From positions 186,001-250,000 of the forward strand of contig CALKJO010000003.1 in NCBI GenBank assembly GCA_937995825.1: a stretch of 64,000 nucleotides of DNA, in the 5' to 3' direction. The stretch is from an uncultured Anaerolineae bacterium (GTDB taxonomy: Bacteria > Chloroflexota > Anaerolineae > Aggregatilineales > Phototrophicaceae). Of the stretch, positions 45,494 to 56,300 are shown one piece after another; the first letter of the stretch is position 1; every line of letters starts with the position of its first letter. Under the pieces are notes generated by a model. That model made no database searches, was not told the DNA's origin, and saw nothing but the letters and a program-made list of their open reading frames with translations. A program made the translations under genes and the position numbers.

Positions 45494-47719
45494 TTATGAA
45501 CGTGAGATCGCAGGCACTGCCGTGATCGGAACAGCAATATAAAAGGTTGTCCCCCGTCCGACCATGCTGTGAAGCCAAACGCGTCCACGATGATTTTCAA
45601 CGACCGTCTTCACTAAACTCAGCCCTAGTCCTGAGCCACTGACATGCTCAACGCCGCGCTGATTGCCTCGAAAGAATCGGTCAAAGACACGCGGCTGAAC
45701 GTCTTCGGGGATGCCTATACCTGTATCCATGATGCTGAAAACAATTTCGTCGTCCAGACGTTCAGCGCGCACATGGACATATCCACCCTCTGGAGTGAAT
45801 TTAATCGCATTCTCGATCACATTGATGAGCGCGCGGTTAAGTTGATCCGCATCACACGCTAAATAAGGCAGATCATGAACTACCTCATAATCGAGGGAAA
45901 CGCCCTGTTCATCGGCAAAATCGCGCACTTCGTTGATCGCGCGCTCAACGATCTGTTCAGGATGTACTTGTTCTATATACCGCGTGGCAGCGCGCAGCCG
46001 CTCCATATCTAAAATCCCGCTGATAATGCGGAACATCCGCTCTAACTGCCGCTCGATAGTGTCCACTGACCGGATGATCTCGGGGTCTTTCAACTCTGCC
46101 ACATCATCGCGCAGCAGCTCTAGATTAGCAAGCGCGGCTTGAAGCGGGTTCTTCAGATCATGACTGGTCATACGCACCATCTCGCTCTTAAGCCGATCCA
46201 ATTCCATGAGCTGGGTGATGTCGGTCAGCACAGCAACCCATCCACCAATCTTTTTCGTCCCATACTGCGCCAGATGGCAGGAGAAAACACGGTCGTGAAC
46301 TTGGATTTCATACGAGAAAGCGCGATTACGCCGCATGGCGCGCAGCGCGGCAAAGCCATCCTGAGGTAGCGCGCTGGCTGGAAGCAGATCAAAGACCGTC
46401 TTTGTATCGTCCTGCAGGTCAAATAAGGCTCTGGCAGCAGGGTTGGCAAAAATCAGCCTAAAGCGCCTGTCAACAGCGACAACCGGGCTTTCAGTGCTGC
46501 TCAAGACTGTCTCAAGCTGATCGCGCGCAGACTCGATCTGCGCTGTGAGCGCGCGCTGTTCTTCAAAGAGCTGGCTGTGCGCAATTGCAACCGCCGCCTG
46601 CGCGCTCAGCACCTCCAGCGTGTAGACTTGTTCGCGTTCAAACAGCCGTCCCTGACGCCCTGCAATCACCATCAACGTACCAATGGCTTCATGAGCATAA
46701 ATCAGCGGCGCGCACATTACCGAGCCGAAGCGCTCCCGCGCGAGCGGGAGTTCATCCGCGCCGCGCCACCCTTGGCGATAATCATCTATCCGCATCGACT
46801 GACGCATCTGCGCAACTGTGCCTGCAATCCCCTCGCCCAGGCGCGTTTCGCGTCCCAAGTACTGAGGGGGCAGTTGATAGCCAGCCGCAACATGCAGACG
46901 ATCCCCATCTTTCAACCAGATGACAACGCCGTCTCCATCAAGCAGGGACGCGGTTTGCAGCGCGATCTGATGCAGCACCTGATCAAGCGCGGTCTGCCCG
47001 GCAATCGCCCCGCTCAGACGGCGCAGCGCCTCCACCTGAGAATTACGCTGCGCCAGCGGGAGGAAGATTTCCTGCCTGAGCAAGGCGAAACTAAGAATGA
47101 GCGCAGCGACAGCGCAAACAATCAGCGACAGCGAAAAGGATTGCAGCGCCGGATTGATGAAACCCAGCGTTTGTCCGAACACAAACAGGACAATGCCAGC
47201 CATCATGCCGCGCGAGCGGACTTTGCGACGATACCGCCAGATGAGGTAGAGCGCTGCGCCATCAAAGATGATGAAGAAGATCGTTTGCAGCGGCTGCGCC
47301 CGATAGATCGGCGAACCGCCGAGCGGCATCTCGAACAAAATTGGCGCATCATTCAGCAGCAGGAGCAGGCGAAACATCAGCACCAGCGCAAGACTGGAGA
47401 GCGCCAGCGCGCGGAAGCGGCGCGTGCCGGCATTGACCAATACTGCCACCAGCACATACAGCCCAACACTGCTGCCGACAAATCCGAATTCCATCAAGCC
47501 GACCGCCGGTCGCAGCAGCGGTGAAAATGGATCGATCAGCGCGACCGACTGCGCAATCAACGCGCCGCCATTCCAGACCAGAACCAATGTCAGGAACACA
47601 GCGAAGAACTGATTGCGCTCCTTGCGCGAGTCGTTCCATAGAATGACGAACAGCACGCTGAGCGCCAGCGCCAGCGTGAGTCCGTTTCCTAGTAGAGAAA
47701 CTGCGCTCAGCACATCCAC
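45494..47719 (-). CDS. membrane sensor histidine kinase (7TM-GAF-PAS-HisKA-HATPase)
   Basis: A 741-residue kinase. About seven transmembrane helices fill residues 1-215, followed by a GAF domain (about 235-385), a PAS domain (about 405-505), and HisKA with phospho-acceptor His520 in MTSHDLKNPL. HATPase_c follows with N-box NVIENAIKFTPEG, G1 DTGIGIP and G2 GSGLGLSL. The N-terminal membrane part resembles the histidine kinase 7TM sensor family. It is encoded 10 nt after the response-regulator gene, which is its partner. No operon of targets is adjacent except the flanking envelope genes. Confidence 0.92.
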   Translation of the reverse strand: MDVLSAVSLLGNGLTLALALSVLFVILWNDSRKERNQFFAVFLTLVLVWNGGALIAQSVALIDPFSPLLRPAVGLMEFGFVGSSVGLYVLVAVLVNAGTRRFRALALSSLALVLMFRLLLLLNDAPILFEMPLGGSPIYRAQPLQTIFFIIFDGAALYLIWRYRRKVRSRGMMAGIVLFVFGQTLGFINPALQSFSLSLIVCAVAALILSFALLRQEIFLPLAQRNSQVEALRRLSGAIAGQTALDQVLHQIALQTASLLDGDGVVIWLKDGDRLHVAAGYQLPPQYLGRETRLGEGIAGTVAQMRQSMRIDDYRQGWRGADELPLARERFGSVMCAPLIYAHEAIGTLMVIAGRQGRLFEREQVYTLEVLSAQAAVAIAHSQLFEEQRALTAQIESARDQLETVLSSTESPVVAVDRRFRLIFANPAARALFDLQDDTKTVFDLLPASALPQDGFAALRAMRRNRAFSYEIQVHDRVFSCHLAQYGTKKIGGWVAVLTDITQLMELDRLKSEMVRMTSHDLKNPLQAALANLELLRDDVAELKDPEIIRSVDTIERQLERMFRIISGILDMERLRAATRYIEQVHPEQIVERAINEVRDFADEQGVSLDYEVVHDLPYLACDADQLNRALINVIENAIKFTPEGGYVHVRAERLDDEIVFSIMDTGIGIPEDVQPRVFDRFFRGNQRGVEHVSGSGLGLSLVKTVVENHRGRVWLHSMVGRGTTFYIAVPITAVPAISRS

Positions 47720-47729
47720 GCCGCGCTAC

Positions 47730-48467
47730 TCACTCAGTTTTTTCATTCTGAACCGCGTTGTCACTCGTTTTGAGGTCACTGGACGGCTGACGTTCGAAGC
47801 GGTAGCCGACACGATGCTCAGTCAAGATATAGACCGGGTTAGCAGGATCGCGCTCCAGCTTGCGCCGTATCTGGGCAATATAGACGCGCGGATAATAAAT
47901 ATCATCGACGTAACCATGTCCCCACACCTGATCGAGCAGATCGCGATGCGTGACAACTCGTCCCGCATTTTCAAGCAGCACAGCAAGCAGTTTGAATTCA
48001 GTCGGCGTGAGATCAACCCGCTTCCCTTTGACGGAGACATGTCTCCGATAGAGGTCAATGGTTAGATACCCATCATTGTAATATTCTGCTTCAGAGGAGG
48101 ACATCTGCGCCCGCCGGAGCAGCGCATTGACCCGCGCCGTGAACTCATTCAGCCGCACTGGTTTGATCAGGTACTCATCCGCGCCTGCGTTCAGCCCAGC
48201 GATAATATCTTCTTCGGTGATCGCCTGTGCTGAGAGCATCATGATCGGTGTATCGGCAACATTGCGAATCCGTCGGCAAACCGTCAGTCCGTCCACACCC
48301 TCAGGCATGATAATATCAAGAATAATGAGATCGGGGCGTTCAGAAGAGAATAAGTTCAAGGCTGCATGCCCATCCGCGCACAAGACAACATCAAATCCCT
48401 CGCGCCGCAATTTGCGACCAAGGGCGTCGCGAATCGCCTGTTCATCGTCAACGATCATGATTTTCAT
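47730..48467 (-). CDS. OmpR-family response regulator
   Basis: A 245-residue regulator: receiver domain 1-120 with acidic pair DDE (7-9), phospho-acceptor Asp51 in LIILDIIMPEG, Ser/Thr in MMLSAQAI, and Lys in YLIKPVRLNEF. A winged-helix DNA-binding domain is at about 135-228 (KGKRVDLTPTEFKLLAVLLENAG, RVYIAQIRRKLE, VGYRF). The C-terminal 15 residues are polar. It is cotranscribed with the sensor kinase downstream (10-nt gap) and is divergent from the PKD lipoprotein gene, making the intergenic 48468-48583 a plausible target. Confidence 0.95.
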   Translation of the reverse strand: MKIMIVDDEQAIRDALGRKLRREGFDVVLCADGHAALNLFSSERPDLIILDIIMPEGVDGLTVCRRIRNVADTPIMMLSAQAITEEDIIAGLNAGADEYLIKPVRLNEFTARVNALLRRAQMSSSEAEYYNDGYLTIDLYRRHVSVKGKRVDLTPTEFKLLAVLLENAGRVVTHRDLLDQVWGHGYVDDIYYPRVYIAQIRRKLERDPANPVYILTEHRVGYRFERQPSSDLKTSDNAVQNEKTE

Positions 48468-48583
48468 GATTTCAGTGTATCATCAATCACGTTTTCGTCA
48501 CAATAGGGCTAAAGCTTCATTCTTCTCAGTATAATTTCAAGTCGCGACACTGCGCCATCCATCCCGTCGAGAGAGGGTTTTCG

Positions 48584-51500
48584 ATGTCTCGAAAGAAAGT
48601 TTCACTCAATCACTGGAGCCTGCCGCTGGCACTGGCGCTGCTCTTGGTGCTGAGCGCCTGCAACCTGTCCACCAGCAGCGATGCCGGACAATCGGCACTG
48701 ACGCTGGACACAACGATCACGCCGCTTCCAAGCCGCACCCCCGCATCAACCAGCGGCGCACCAACTCCGCTCCCGCTGGGGACAATTTCCACACCTCAGC
48801 TCACCCTGGTTCGCCCGACGAATATTCCGCCAACGGCGGTGGTGATTCTGCCTCCAACCGGCTTTCAGCCGGTCATCCCCACTAATACCAGCCCGCCGGT
48901 GAGCATTGTGATCATTTCCCCTGTTCCGGGCAATGTGATCGCGGGCAATGTCCAGGTGTTGGGCGCGGCAGTGCATCCCCAGTTCTTACAGTATCAGCTT
49001 GAATATGCTGAAGATAACGGCTCGAACATCTGGTTCCCGGCAACCGGAGCCGTTCAGACACCCGTCATCAATGGAGTCCTGGGAGTCTGGAGTACAGGCG
49101 GGCTGCGCGATGGAGCTTACGCGCTGCGGCTGCGGGTTTACCTGCGCGATGGCACGACGCTGGCAACGGTCGTCAACAATATCCGCGTCCAGAATCAGGC
49201 GCCGACTCCTGTGCCTTCGCCTACACCCAATGCTCCGCGTCCAGTCGCTGCATTCACGCAGGATGTCACATCGGGTCTAGTTCCGCTGACTGTCCGTTTC
49301 ACCAATCAGTCCAGCGGGGAGATCACCAGCTATTCATGGAACTTCGGCGATGGCAGCAGCAGCAGCCAACGCGATCCGGTCAAGACCTTCAATGCGCCGG
49401 GCTTATTCAATGTCACGCTCACCGTCACAGGACCCGGCGGCACTGCCAATGTCACACGGCAGATCAACGTCCAGAGTCCAACCGCTCCGATCGCTGCATT
49501 CAGCCTTAATCCAGGGCGTGGAACTGCCCCGCTCACCGTTCAGTTCATCGATGAGTCCACCGGCACGATCACCTCCCGCTTATGGAATTTCAGCGATGGC
49601 AGCGCGAGCAGTGAGCGCAATCCGGTTCACACTTTCGTCAATCCTGGTCTTTACAATGTTTTCCTCACCGTGACTGGACCCGGTGGTTCATCGACGATCA
49701 CCCGGCAAATTCCGGTTGACAACCCAGTTCCGGCGACGCTCCAGCCGACAACGACCCAGACGCCAAGTGAAACCCCATCGGCGACTGCGCTGCCGATCCT
49801 GCCGAGCGCGACGCTTCCGCCAACCCAGACCGCTACATCCATCCCGACGGAAACCGCATCCTTCACGCCGATTCCAACCCACACGGCGACACTTGCCCCA
49901 ACGCTGACAGAAACGCCTACGCTAACGCCAACTTTGACCAATACGCCTGTTCCCCAGCCGACCGCCCTGTTTGATATTCAGCGGCTTGAGGCAGACCCGT
50001 TCACAGTGCAGTTCCTCAATCGCTCATCGGGCGTGATCGACACCACCTTCTGGGACTTCGGCGATGGTCAGACCAGTTTTGAAGCCAATCCGCTTCACAC
50101 CTATGCCAGCCCAGGCGCATTCACTGTGACTCTCACCGTGAACGGACCGGGTGGGTCGAACTCTATTCAAGCCTTTGTCGTGATTGAAGCGCCAATGCGC
50201 GCCAGCTTCACCAGTGCCGCGCTGCCGAACAATCCGCTGGCAGTGCAGTTCACGAACACCTCAACCGGAAATCCAATTGGGTTTGCTTGGGACTTCGGCG
50301 ATGGTCAGACCAGCACAGAAGTCAATCCAATGCATGTCTACAGCGCTTCCGGCACATACACCGTCGGGCTGACCGCGATCAACGCCAGCGGCGGGACGAA
50401 TTACTTCTCGCAGCAGGTGACGGTGCAGGCTCCTGTGATCGCCGCGTTCACAACGCAAGTGATGGGCGCGCAGACGATCCAGTTCATCAACCAATCGAGC
50501 GGCGCAGTCAGCTACATCTGGGATTTTGGCGACGGCACGAACAGCAGCGAGATCAGCCCATCTCATACGTACAGCGCGCCGGGAGTCTATACAGTGACGC
50601 TCCTGGCAAGCGCCGCCAATGGTGTGCAGAACACAGCGCAGCAGCAGGTCACGATCACGCAGCCGCTGAGTGCCAGCTTCGTCAGCAGCATTGTCGAAGG
50701 CAGCCCACTGGCACGCCTGTTCACACCTACTGTCACGGGCAGCGTGAGCGCGTATATCTGGGATTTTGGCGACGGCACGAACAGCAGCGAGTCCAACCCA
50801 CTGCACATTTATCCATCCGCTGGCATGTACAATGTGACGCTGACCGTGATCGGGACAGATGGCAGCAGCGCGAATGCGACAGGAAGCGTGCTGATCGAGC
50901 CGATTGTGGTCGTTGAACCGACAGTCGAGCCGACGCAGGATGTCTCGTTCACTCCAGGGATGGCAGGCAGCGCGCCAGTCATACCAGACATCCGCAGCCT
51001 GCTGGACAGCCTGCAGGGGCGCTTCCGCAACGGTGTTAACCAGGGCGCGCAGGCAGCGGTGTTCGCTCGTCTTGGCGATGAAGTTATGCTGAATGACGGC
51101 TATCTGGAGCCATTCGGCAGTAGCGCGTATCAGCTCGGCGAAAATGGCGATCTACAGTCGATCATCGACTGGTACAGCGCTGTTGGGAGCGATGGCTTCA
51201 ACAGCTTCAACCGTCAGACGGCAGGCGCGGGTCAGGGCTGGCGTCCCGTCGATCTGCTCGATCCGAGCCGCGCTGACAGCGCGCTGTGCGACACGGGAAG
51301 CGGCGAAACGCCGTTGGGCTGCGAACTGCGACGCACACGGGCAGCCGTCGCGCTGATCCAGGTCGGTTACCACAGCGCCAGAGCAGTCGATCCCGAGACT
51401 TTCCGCACGAATATGCGCGCCATTATCGACTCGGTCACCAATTACGGCGCGATTCCGGTGCTGTTCACCATTCGCCCCGGTCAGGACGCAGCGGGGACAG

Positions 51501-51724
51501 CAGCACTCAACGATGTGATCATCCAGCTCGGCGCAGAATACCAAATCCCGGTGATCAATGCGTGGCGCGCGCTCAATGATCTGCCCAATCCAGGGCTGAG
51601 CGCTGCGCCATCTGGAGCGGGCGATCTGAGCGTCAGCGCGACAAACAGCGCCGGGCTGAATGCGCTCAACCTGATCACGCTGCGCACTCTAGAACTGCTG
51701 CGAGCGCTCGTGTTCGATGCGTAG
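48584..51724 (+). CDS. PKD-repeat lipoprotein with degenerate SGNH-hydrolase domain
   Basis: A 1,046-residue surface protein. Lipobox LSAC gives Cys26. A Thr/Pro-rich stretch and an Ig-like domain (PVPGNVIAGNVQVLGAAVHPQ...) lead to six PKD domains with W-N/D-F-G/S-D-G motifs from Trp252 to Trp726. About 80 residues of Thr/Pro-rich linker separate repeats 2 and 3. Residues about 820-1046 look like an SGNH hydrolase, with ALIQVGYHSARAVDP, FRTNMRAIIDSVTNYGAIPVLFTIRPG and INAWRALNDLPNPG. Block I reads LGDEVM (Glu833 where Ser is expected), the block III Asn-Asp is HS and no Asp-x-x-His is seen, so it is probably not catalytic. It overlaps the next gene by 8 nt. Confidence 0.82.
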   Translation: MSRKKVSLNHWSLPLALALLLVLSACNLSTSSDAGQSALTLDTTITPLPSRTPASTSGAPTPLPLGTISTPQLTLVRPTNIPPTAVVILPPTGFQPVIPTNTSPPVSIVIISPVPGNVIAGNVQVLGAAVHPQFLQYQLEYAEDNGSNIWFPATGAVQTPVINGVLGVWSTGGLRDGAYALRLRVYLRDGTTLATVVNNIRVQNQAPTPVPSPTPNAPRPVAAFTQDVTSGLVPLTVRFTNQSSGEITSYSWNFGDGSSSSQRDPVKTFNAPGLFNVTLTVTGPGGTANVTRQINVQSPTAPIAAFSLNPGRGTAPLTVQFIDESTGTITSRLWNFSDGSASSERNPVHTFVNPGLYNVFLTVTGPGGSSTITRQIPVDNPVPATLQPTTTQTPSETPSATALPILPSATLPPTQTATSIPTETASFTPIPTHTATLAPTLTETPTLTPTLTNTPVPQPTALFDIQRLEADPFTVQFLNRSSGVIDTTFWDFGDGQTSFEANPLHTYASPGAFTVTLTVNGPGGSNSIQAFVVIEAPMRASFTSAALPNNPLAVQFTNTSTGNPIGFAWDFGDGQTSTEVNPMHVYSASGTYTVGLTAINASGGTNYFSQQVTVQAPVIAAFTTQVMGAQTIQFINQSSGAVSYIWDFGDGTNSSEISPSHTYSAPGVYTVTLLASAANGVQNTAQQQVTITQPLSASFVSSIVEGSPLARLFTPTVTGSVSAYIWDFGDGTNSSESNPLHIYPSAGMYNVTLTVIGTDGSSANATGSVLIEPIVVVEPTVEPTQDVSFTPGMAGSAPVIPDIRSLLDSLQGRFRNGVNQGAQAAVFARLGDEVMLNDGYLEPFGSSAYQLGENGDLQSIIDWYSAVGSDGFNSFNRQTAGAGQGWRPVDLLDPSRADSALCDTGSGETPLGCELRRTRAAVALIQVGYHSARAVDPETFRTNMRAIIDSVTNYGAIPVLFTIRPGQDAAGTAALNDVIIQLGAEYQIPVINAWRALNDLPNPGLSAAPSGAGDLSVSATNSAGLNALNLITLRTLELLRALVFDA
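50516..50791 (+). repeat. 36-bp direct repeat between PKD domains 5 and 6
   Basis: The 36 bases at 50516-50551 recur unchanged at 50756-50791, exactly 240 bp (80 codons) apart, each covering the WDFGDG motif. A similar 26-bp identity joins domains 3 and 4 (50051-50076 and 50288-50313). It shows recent duplication or gene conversion among PKD units. Confidence 0.85.
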
Positions 51725-53306
51725 CGCGCGTCTCATTCCAGTCATCATCGCTCTCGCAGCCGGCATCCTGGCTGGCTGCGAGGGCAGAACCAGCAGTGCC
51801 ATCGTTGTGTCGCTGGTTGCGGACGGGCGCGAACGCGCTGTTCAGCAGTCATCACCGATGACGGTAGGCGAACTGCTGCGCGCTGCCAATGTCGAACTAG
51901 GCGCGCTTGACGAAGTGAACCCGCCCCTGTTCACACAGATCACAAATGGGATGCGCATTACGGTCGCCCGCGTGCAGCAGACAACGGAATGTCAGAATCA
52001 GGACATCCCGTTCCGCGAACAGCGCATTCTGAACGAAGGACTGCGACCGGGCGAAGAACGCCTGGGTCAAGCTGGACAAAACGGCGTTGAGCAGGTCTGC
52101 TACCGTGTCACCGTGCGCGATGGGCGGCGGCTCGATCCGGTTGAGATCAGCCGGACGCTGGTGACCATGCCGCAAGACCTGGTCATTTACGTCGGACCGA
52201 CGGGCGAACTCGATACGATCCCGATCCCTGGCACGCTGGCATATGTCAGCAGCGGCAACGCCTGGCTGATGCGCGGAAACAGCGCCAGCAAACGCCCACT
52301 GACCAGCACGGGCGATCTCGATGAGCGGGTTTTCCGGCTGTCTGCCGATGGTCGGCAGCTTCTGTTCGCCCGTCGCACACCGCCCGCTGAGCGCGCGTCC
52401 GCCTTCAACCGTCTCTGGCTACTTTCAGACACCACTCGTGAAGCGCAGCCGACGGCGCTCGTCCCGCAGAACGTCCTCTATGCCGATTGGGTTCCTGGCG
52501 CAGAGAACACCATTAGCTACTCGACCGGTGAGCCGCGCGCCGCCGCTCCCGGATGGGAGTCCTATAACGATCTGTGGATCATGCGCCTCGATCCAGGCAC
52601 TGGCGACTCGGTCGGGCTGCGCGAGCTGGTCAGCCGCTCACAGGGCGGGCTTTACGGCTGGTGGGGGACAGAATTCCAATGGTCGCCCGATGGCAGCCGT
52701 CTGGCATGGACACGCGCCGATTCGATGGGGGTGGTCGATCTGAACACGGGCGCGCTCAATCCCCTGCTGACCTATCCAGTTTTCAATACGCGCCAGTCGT
52801 GGTCATGGCGCGCGACAGTCTCATGGACTCCCAACGCCAATTTGCTGCTCACCACCGTACATGGCGATCCGATTGGCAGCGAACCGCCGGAGTCCAGCCC
52901 AGCATTTCACGTCACCGCTGCCGATCCTAACGGGACATTCAGCGTCAACATCGTTGAAAATGCCGGAATCTGGTCGATGCCGCGCTTTTCGCCGCTGCAA
53001 AACATCGGGGATCGAGTGGTTGGCTCTATCGCGTATCTGCGCGCGCGCGATCTCGCCAACAGCATCAATGACTCCGCCGAATATGACCTGATCGTCGCTG
53101 ATCGCGATGGCAGCAACGCGCGCAGGCTGTTTCCAGCCGCCGGTCAGCCCGGACTGACCGCCTCCGCCGGACTCACCTGGAGTCCGGACGGCACAATGCT
53201 GGCGTTTATCTATCAGGGCAATCTGTGGGTGATCGATGCCGCATCGGGAATGGCGCATCAGCTCACCCTGGACGGCAGAGCCTCCCGTCCGGTCTGGACG
53301 CGCTGA
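51717..53306 (+). CDS. lipoprotein with G5/DUF348-like and beta-propeller domains
   Basis: A 529-residue lipoprotein with lipobox LAGC (Cys21). An N-terminal ubiquitin-like DUF348 segment (VVSLVADGRERAVQQSSPMTVGELLRAANVELGALDEVNPP) is followed by a G5-like domain (FREQRILNEGLRPGEERLGQAGQNGVEQVCYRVTVRDG). From residue about 180 there is a TolB-type propeller with blades such as ERVFRLSADGRQLLFARR, TEFQWSPDGSRLAWTR and AGLTWSPDGTMLAFIYQGNLWVID. DUF348 and G5 domains are common in wall-active Rpf/YabE proteins, so cell-wall contact is inferred. It is coupled to the PKD lipoprotein and lies 3 nt before the hydrolase-ligase fusion. Confidence 0.8.
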   Translation: MRSARLIPVIIALAAGILAGCEGRTSSAIVVSLVADGRERAVQQSSPMTVGELLRAANVELGALDEVNPPLFTQITNGMRITVARVQQTTECQNQDIPFREQRILNEGLRPGEERLGQAGQNGVEQVCYRVTVRDGRRLDPVEISRTLVTMPQDLVIYVGPTGELDTIPIPGTLAYVSSGNAWLMRGNSASKRPLTSTGDLDERVFRLSADGRQLLFARRTPPAERASAFNRLWLLSDTTREAQPTALVPQNVLYADWVPGAENTISYSTGEPRAAAPGWESYNDLWIMRLDPGTGDSVGLRELVSRSQGGLYGWWGTEFQWSPDGSRLAWTRADSMGVVDLNTGALNPLLTYPVFNTRQSWSWRATVSWTPNANLLLTTVHGDPIGSEPPESSPAFHVTAADPNGTFSVNIVENAGIWSMPRFSPLQNIGDRVVGSIAYLRARDLANSINDSAEYDLIVADRDGSNARRLFPAAGQPGLTASAGLTWSPDGTMLAFIYQGNLWVIDAASGMAHQLTLDGRASRPVWTR

Positions 53307-53309
53307 AGC

Positions 53310-56300
53310 ATGAATCGGCTGCACCTCATCCTGATCGCCTCGCTGATGGCACTGTGCGGCAGTCTGACGGCATGGGGAACGAGCATTATACAGCGCGATC
53401 ATGATCTGCGCGGCTATGTCGATCCGACGCAAAATCCAGACTTGCCCTACCGTATTCCGCGCTTGGGCGTAAATGCCGATCTGACTCAGTATTTAAACCC
53501 AGAAACTGAGCTGCGGCGCATGGAAGCCGCCGGATTGAACTGGGTGCGTCAGCGCGTTTTATGGCGCGAAATCGAACGCGAACCCAGCCTGTATGACTGG
53601 GATGTCTGGGATCGGATCATTCCGCTGTTTGAAAGCTTTCCATCCCTGCAGTTGGTCGCTGTCCTGGTCGAGTCACCTGAGTGGGCGCGTTCGCGCGGGG
53701 GGACGACTGCGCCGCCGGACGATCCAGCAGATTTCGCGCGCTTCGCCGCTGCCTTCGCTGAGCGCTATGGCGCATGGGTCGATCATTACCAAATCTGGGA
53801 TGAACCCAACCTGATCGATGCATGGGGCAGCTTAGCGCCTGAGCCATCGGCATATCTGGCGCTTCTGGCAGCTTCTTATCGCGCCATCCACGCGGCGGAT
53901 GCGGACGCAGCGGTGATCATGGCAGCGCTCGCCCCGACGACTGAGCGCACTGAGCGCAACATCAGCGATCTGGATTTTCTGTCGCGTCTGTATGCACTTG
54001 GAGTAAGCTCGTTCATAGATGCAGCCGCTGCAAAACCTTACGGTTTCAATGACTCGCCGCTGGATCGGACGGTCTCGGCGGACAGGCTGAATTTCTCGCG
54101 TCTGATCGCGCTGCGCGAGATCATGACCGCGCATGGTGATGGGCGCAAGGCGCTGTGGGCGTCCGAATGGGGCTGGAACGCCCTACCGTCAGATTGGTCG
54201 GGCGTGCCCTCCATCTGGGGAACAGTCACACCCGAACAGCAGATCACTTATACACGGCAGGCGATCCAGCGGGCAGATCGCGAATGGGCATGGTTAGGCG
54301 GCATGATCCTAGAGTCGTGGCAGCCGAACGCGCCGACCGATGATCCGCGCTGGGGCTTCGCGCTGATCGACCCGTCAGGCGCGCCAAAGCCGCTGCTTGA
54401 GGCGCTGGCGGAAGTAGAAACGTCTGGCGCTGTGAACGGCTTATATTTCCCCGCCAATCCTTATGCGCGCTACAGCGGCGTGTGGACATTTGGCGAACTG
54501 GGGGCAGACATCGGCTGGGTGCAGGACAGCCGATTAGCGTTTGATTTCATCGGCAGCGATGTGGCGCTGTTACTACGTAGAGATGACTACTTGGCTTTTC
54601 TCTATCCCACTATCGACGGACGCCCCACCGATGCGACGCCGCGCGATGCCGATGGGCGCAGTTTCATTACGCTGCGCAGCGCCGATCTGACCCCAAGCCT
54701 CGACCTGATCCCAGTCGCGCGCGGACTGCCCTTGCAAACCCACACGCTCGAGATCATCGCGGATCGCGGCTGGGATCGCTGGGCGCTGGCGGGATTTGCG
54801 GTCAGCTCCGGCGATCTGGCTGTGCCGTATAATCGCCAAATCAGCGCCGCGCTCTTCACCTCGATTCTGGCACTGGGAGCCGTAATCGCCTCCGCCGTTC
54901 AGATCGACTGGCGTCCGCTGGGGATGAGTCTTTCAGGGCTGTGGAACGGCATTAACACGGCGGGTCAGCTCGGCATCAGCTTTATAACTTCAGCCGCGCT
55001 AATGCTGGGAATGCTTTTGACCTGGCGCGAGCCAACTCCATCGGTATTCACACGCGAGCCGGCGCAGTTGGGGCTGGCGCTGGTGACTGCCGGATTCATC
55101 TATCTTCAACCGCATGTCCTGGTCGTCATTTGTGCCGCTGTCGTTCTATGCTGGATCATCTATCATCGGCTCGACTACGGGCTGCTGCTGGCGCTGTTCT
55201 ACGCGCCGTTTTTTCTGTTTCCAGTCGAACTCGCCCGCTTCGCCTTCCCGATGACGGAATTGATCATCCTCATCACCGCGCTTGCCGCAGCGCTGCGCGG
55301 ACTGGCTGCATGGGGACGGATTCGTCAGATGAGCGTTTCGGGCTTTACACCTTCAGTTCGCCTGTCCGCAATTGACCTGGGCTTTTTGGGCTGGATCGCT
55401 ATCAGCCTGGTCTCGATCTCGTGGGCGAGTCAGCGCGCCCCTGCCCTGACTGAGCTACGTACACTGATCATCGAGCCAGCCCTGTTTTACGCTGTCTTTC
55501 GCAGTCTGCGGCGTGATACGCGAGTCGATCTGCGGCTGGCGGACGGCTTGATCGCGTCCGGGGCGCTGGTCGCCGTGATCGGGCTGATCATGTATGCCGC
55601 TGGACAAGGCATCATCACCGCCGAGGGCGGATCAGGGCGGCTTGCGGGCGTGTATGGGTCGCCCAACAACGTTGGCTTGATCCTGGGGCGCTGTATTCCG
55701 TTTGCGCTGGCATTTCTGTTGGTCGGTGTTGATCACCGCCGCCGGCTGGTCGCAGGCGCGGCACTGATTCCAATGGCGGCGGCGCTGCTGCTGAGCCAGA
55801 GCGCAGGCGCGCTGTTCGTCGGTGTTCCGATCGCAGTCGGGAGCGTCATCCTGCTGATACACGGTCGGCGCGCGCTTGTCCCGCTGCTTGGACTGACCGC
55901 GATCAGCGCGACATTCATGGTCGCTGCGCTCCAGTCCGCCCGCTTCGAGCGCCTGCTCGATTTTGCGCAGGGAACGACCTTCTTTCGGATTCGCGTCTGG
56001 GAGAGCGCGCTGCAAGCAGTCCGCGATCATCCGATAACGGGTCTCGGATTGGATCAGTTCTTGTACGCCTTTCAGGGGCGCTATATGATACCGGATGCTT
56101 GGCAGGAACCGAGTCTTTCGCATCCCCACAACGTCATCCTCGACCTCTGGACGCGCCTAGGGCTGATCGGTCTCACCGTGTTCGCTTGGATGCAGTTTGC
56201 ATTCTGGCGTTCGATGCGACGAGCCTATCTTCGCGCTCAAAGTCATCCAGTGACGTGTGCGATCCTCATCGGCGCGATGGGCAGCATGATCAATCTGCTT

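Noticed and set aside
46577-47524. 315-codon plus-strand frame opposite the sensor kinase
   Set aside because: Gln/Arg-rich antisense translation without domain features; the minus-strand kinase is certain.
48530-48535. TATAAT upstream of the PKD lipoprotein gene
   Set aside because: No -35-like hexamer at a suitable distance; left as an isolated match.
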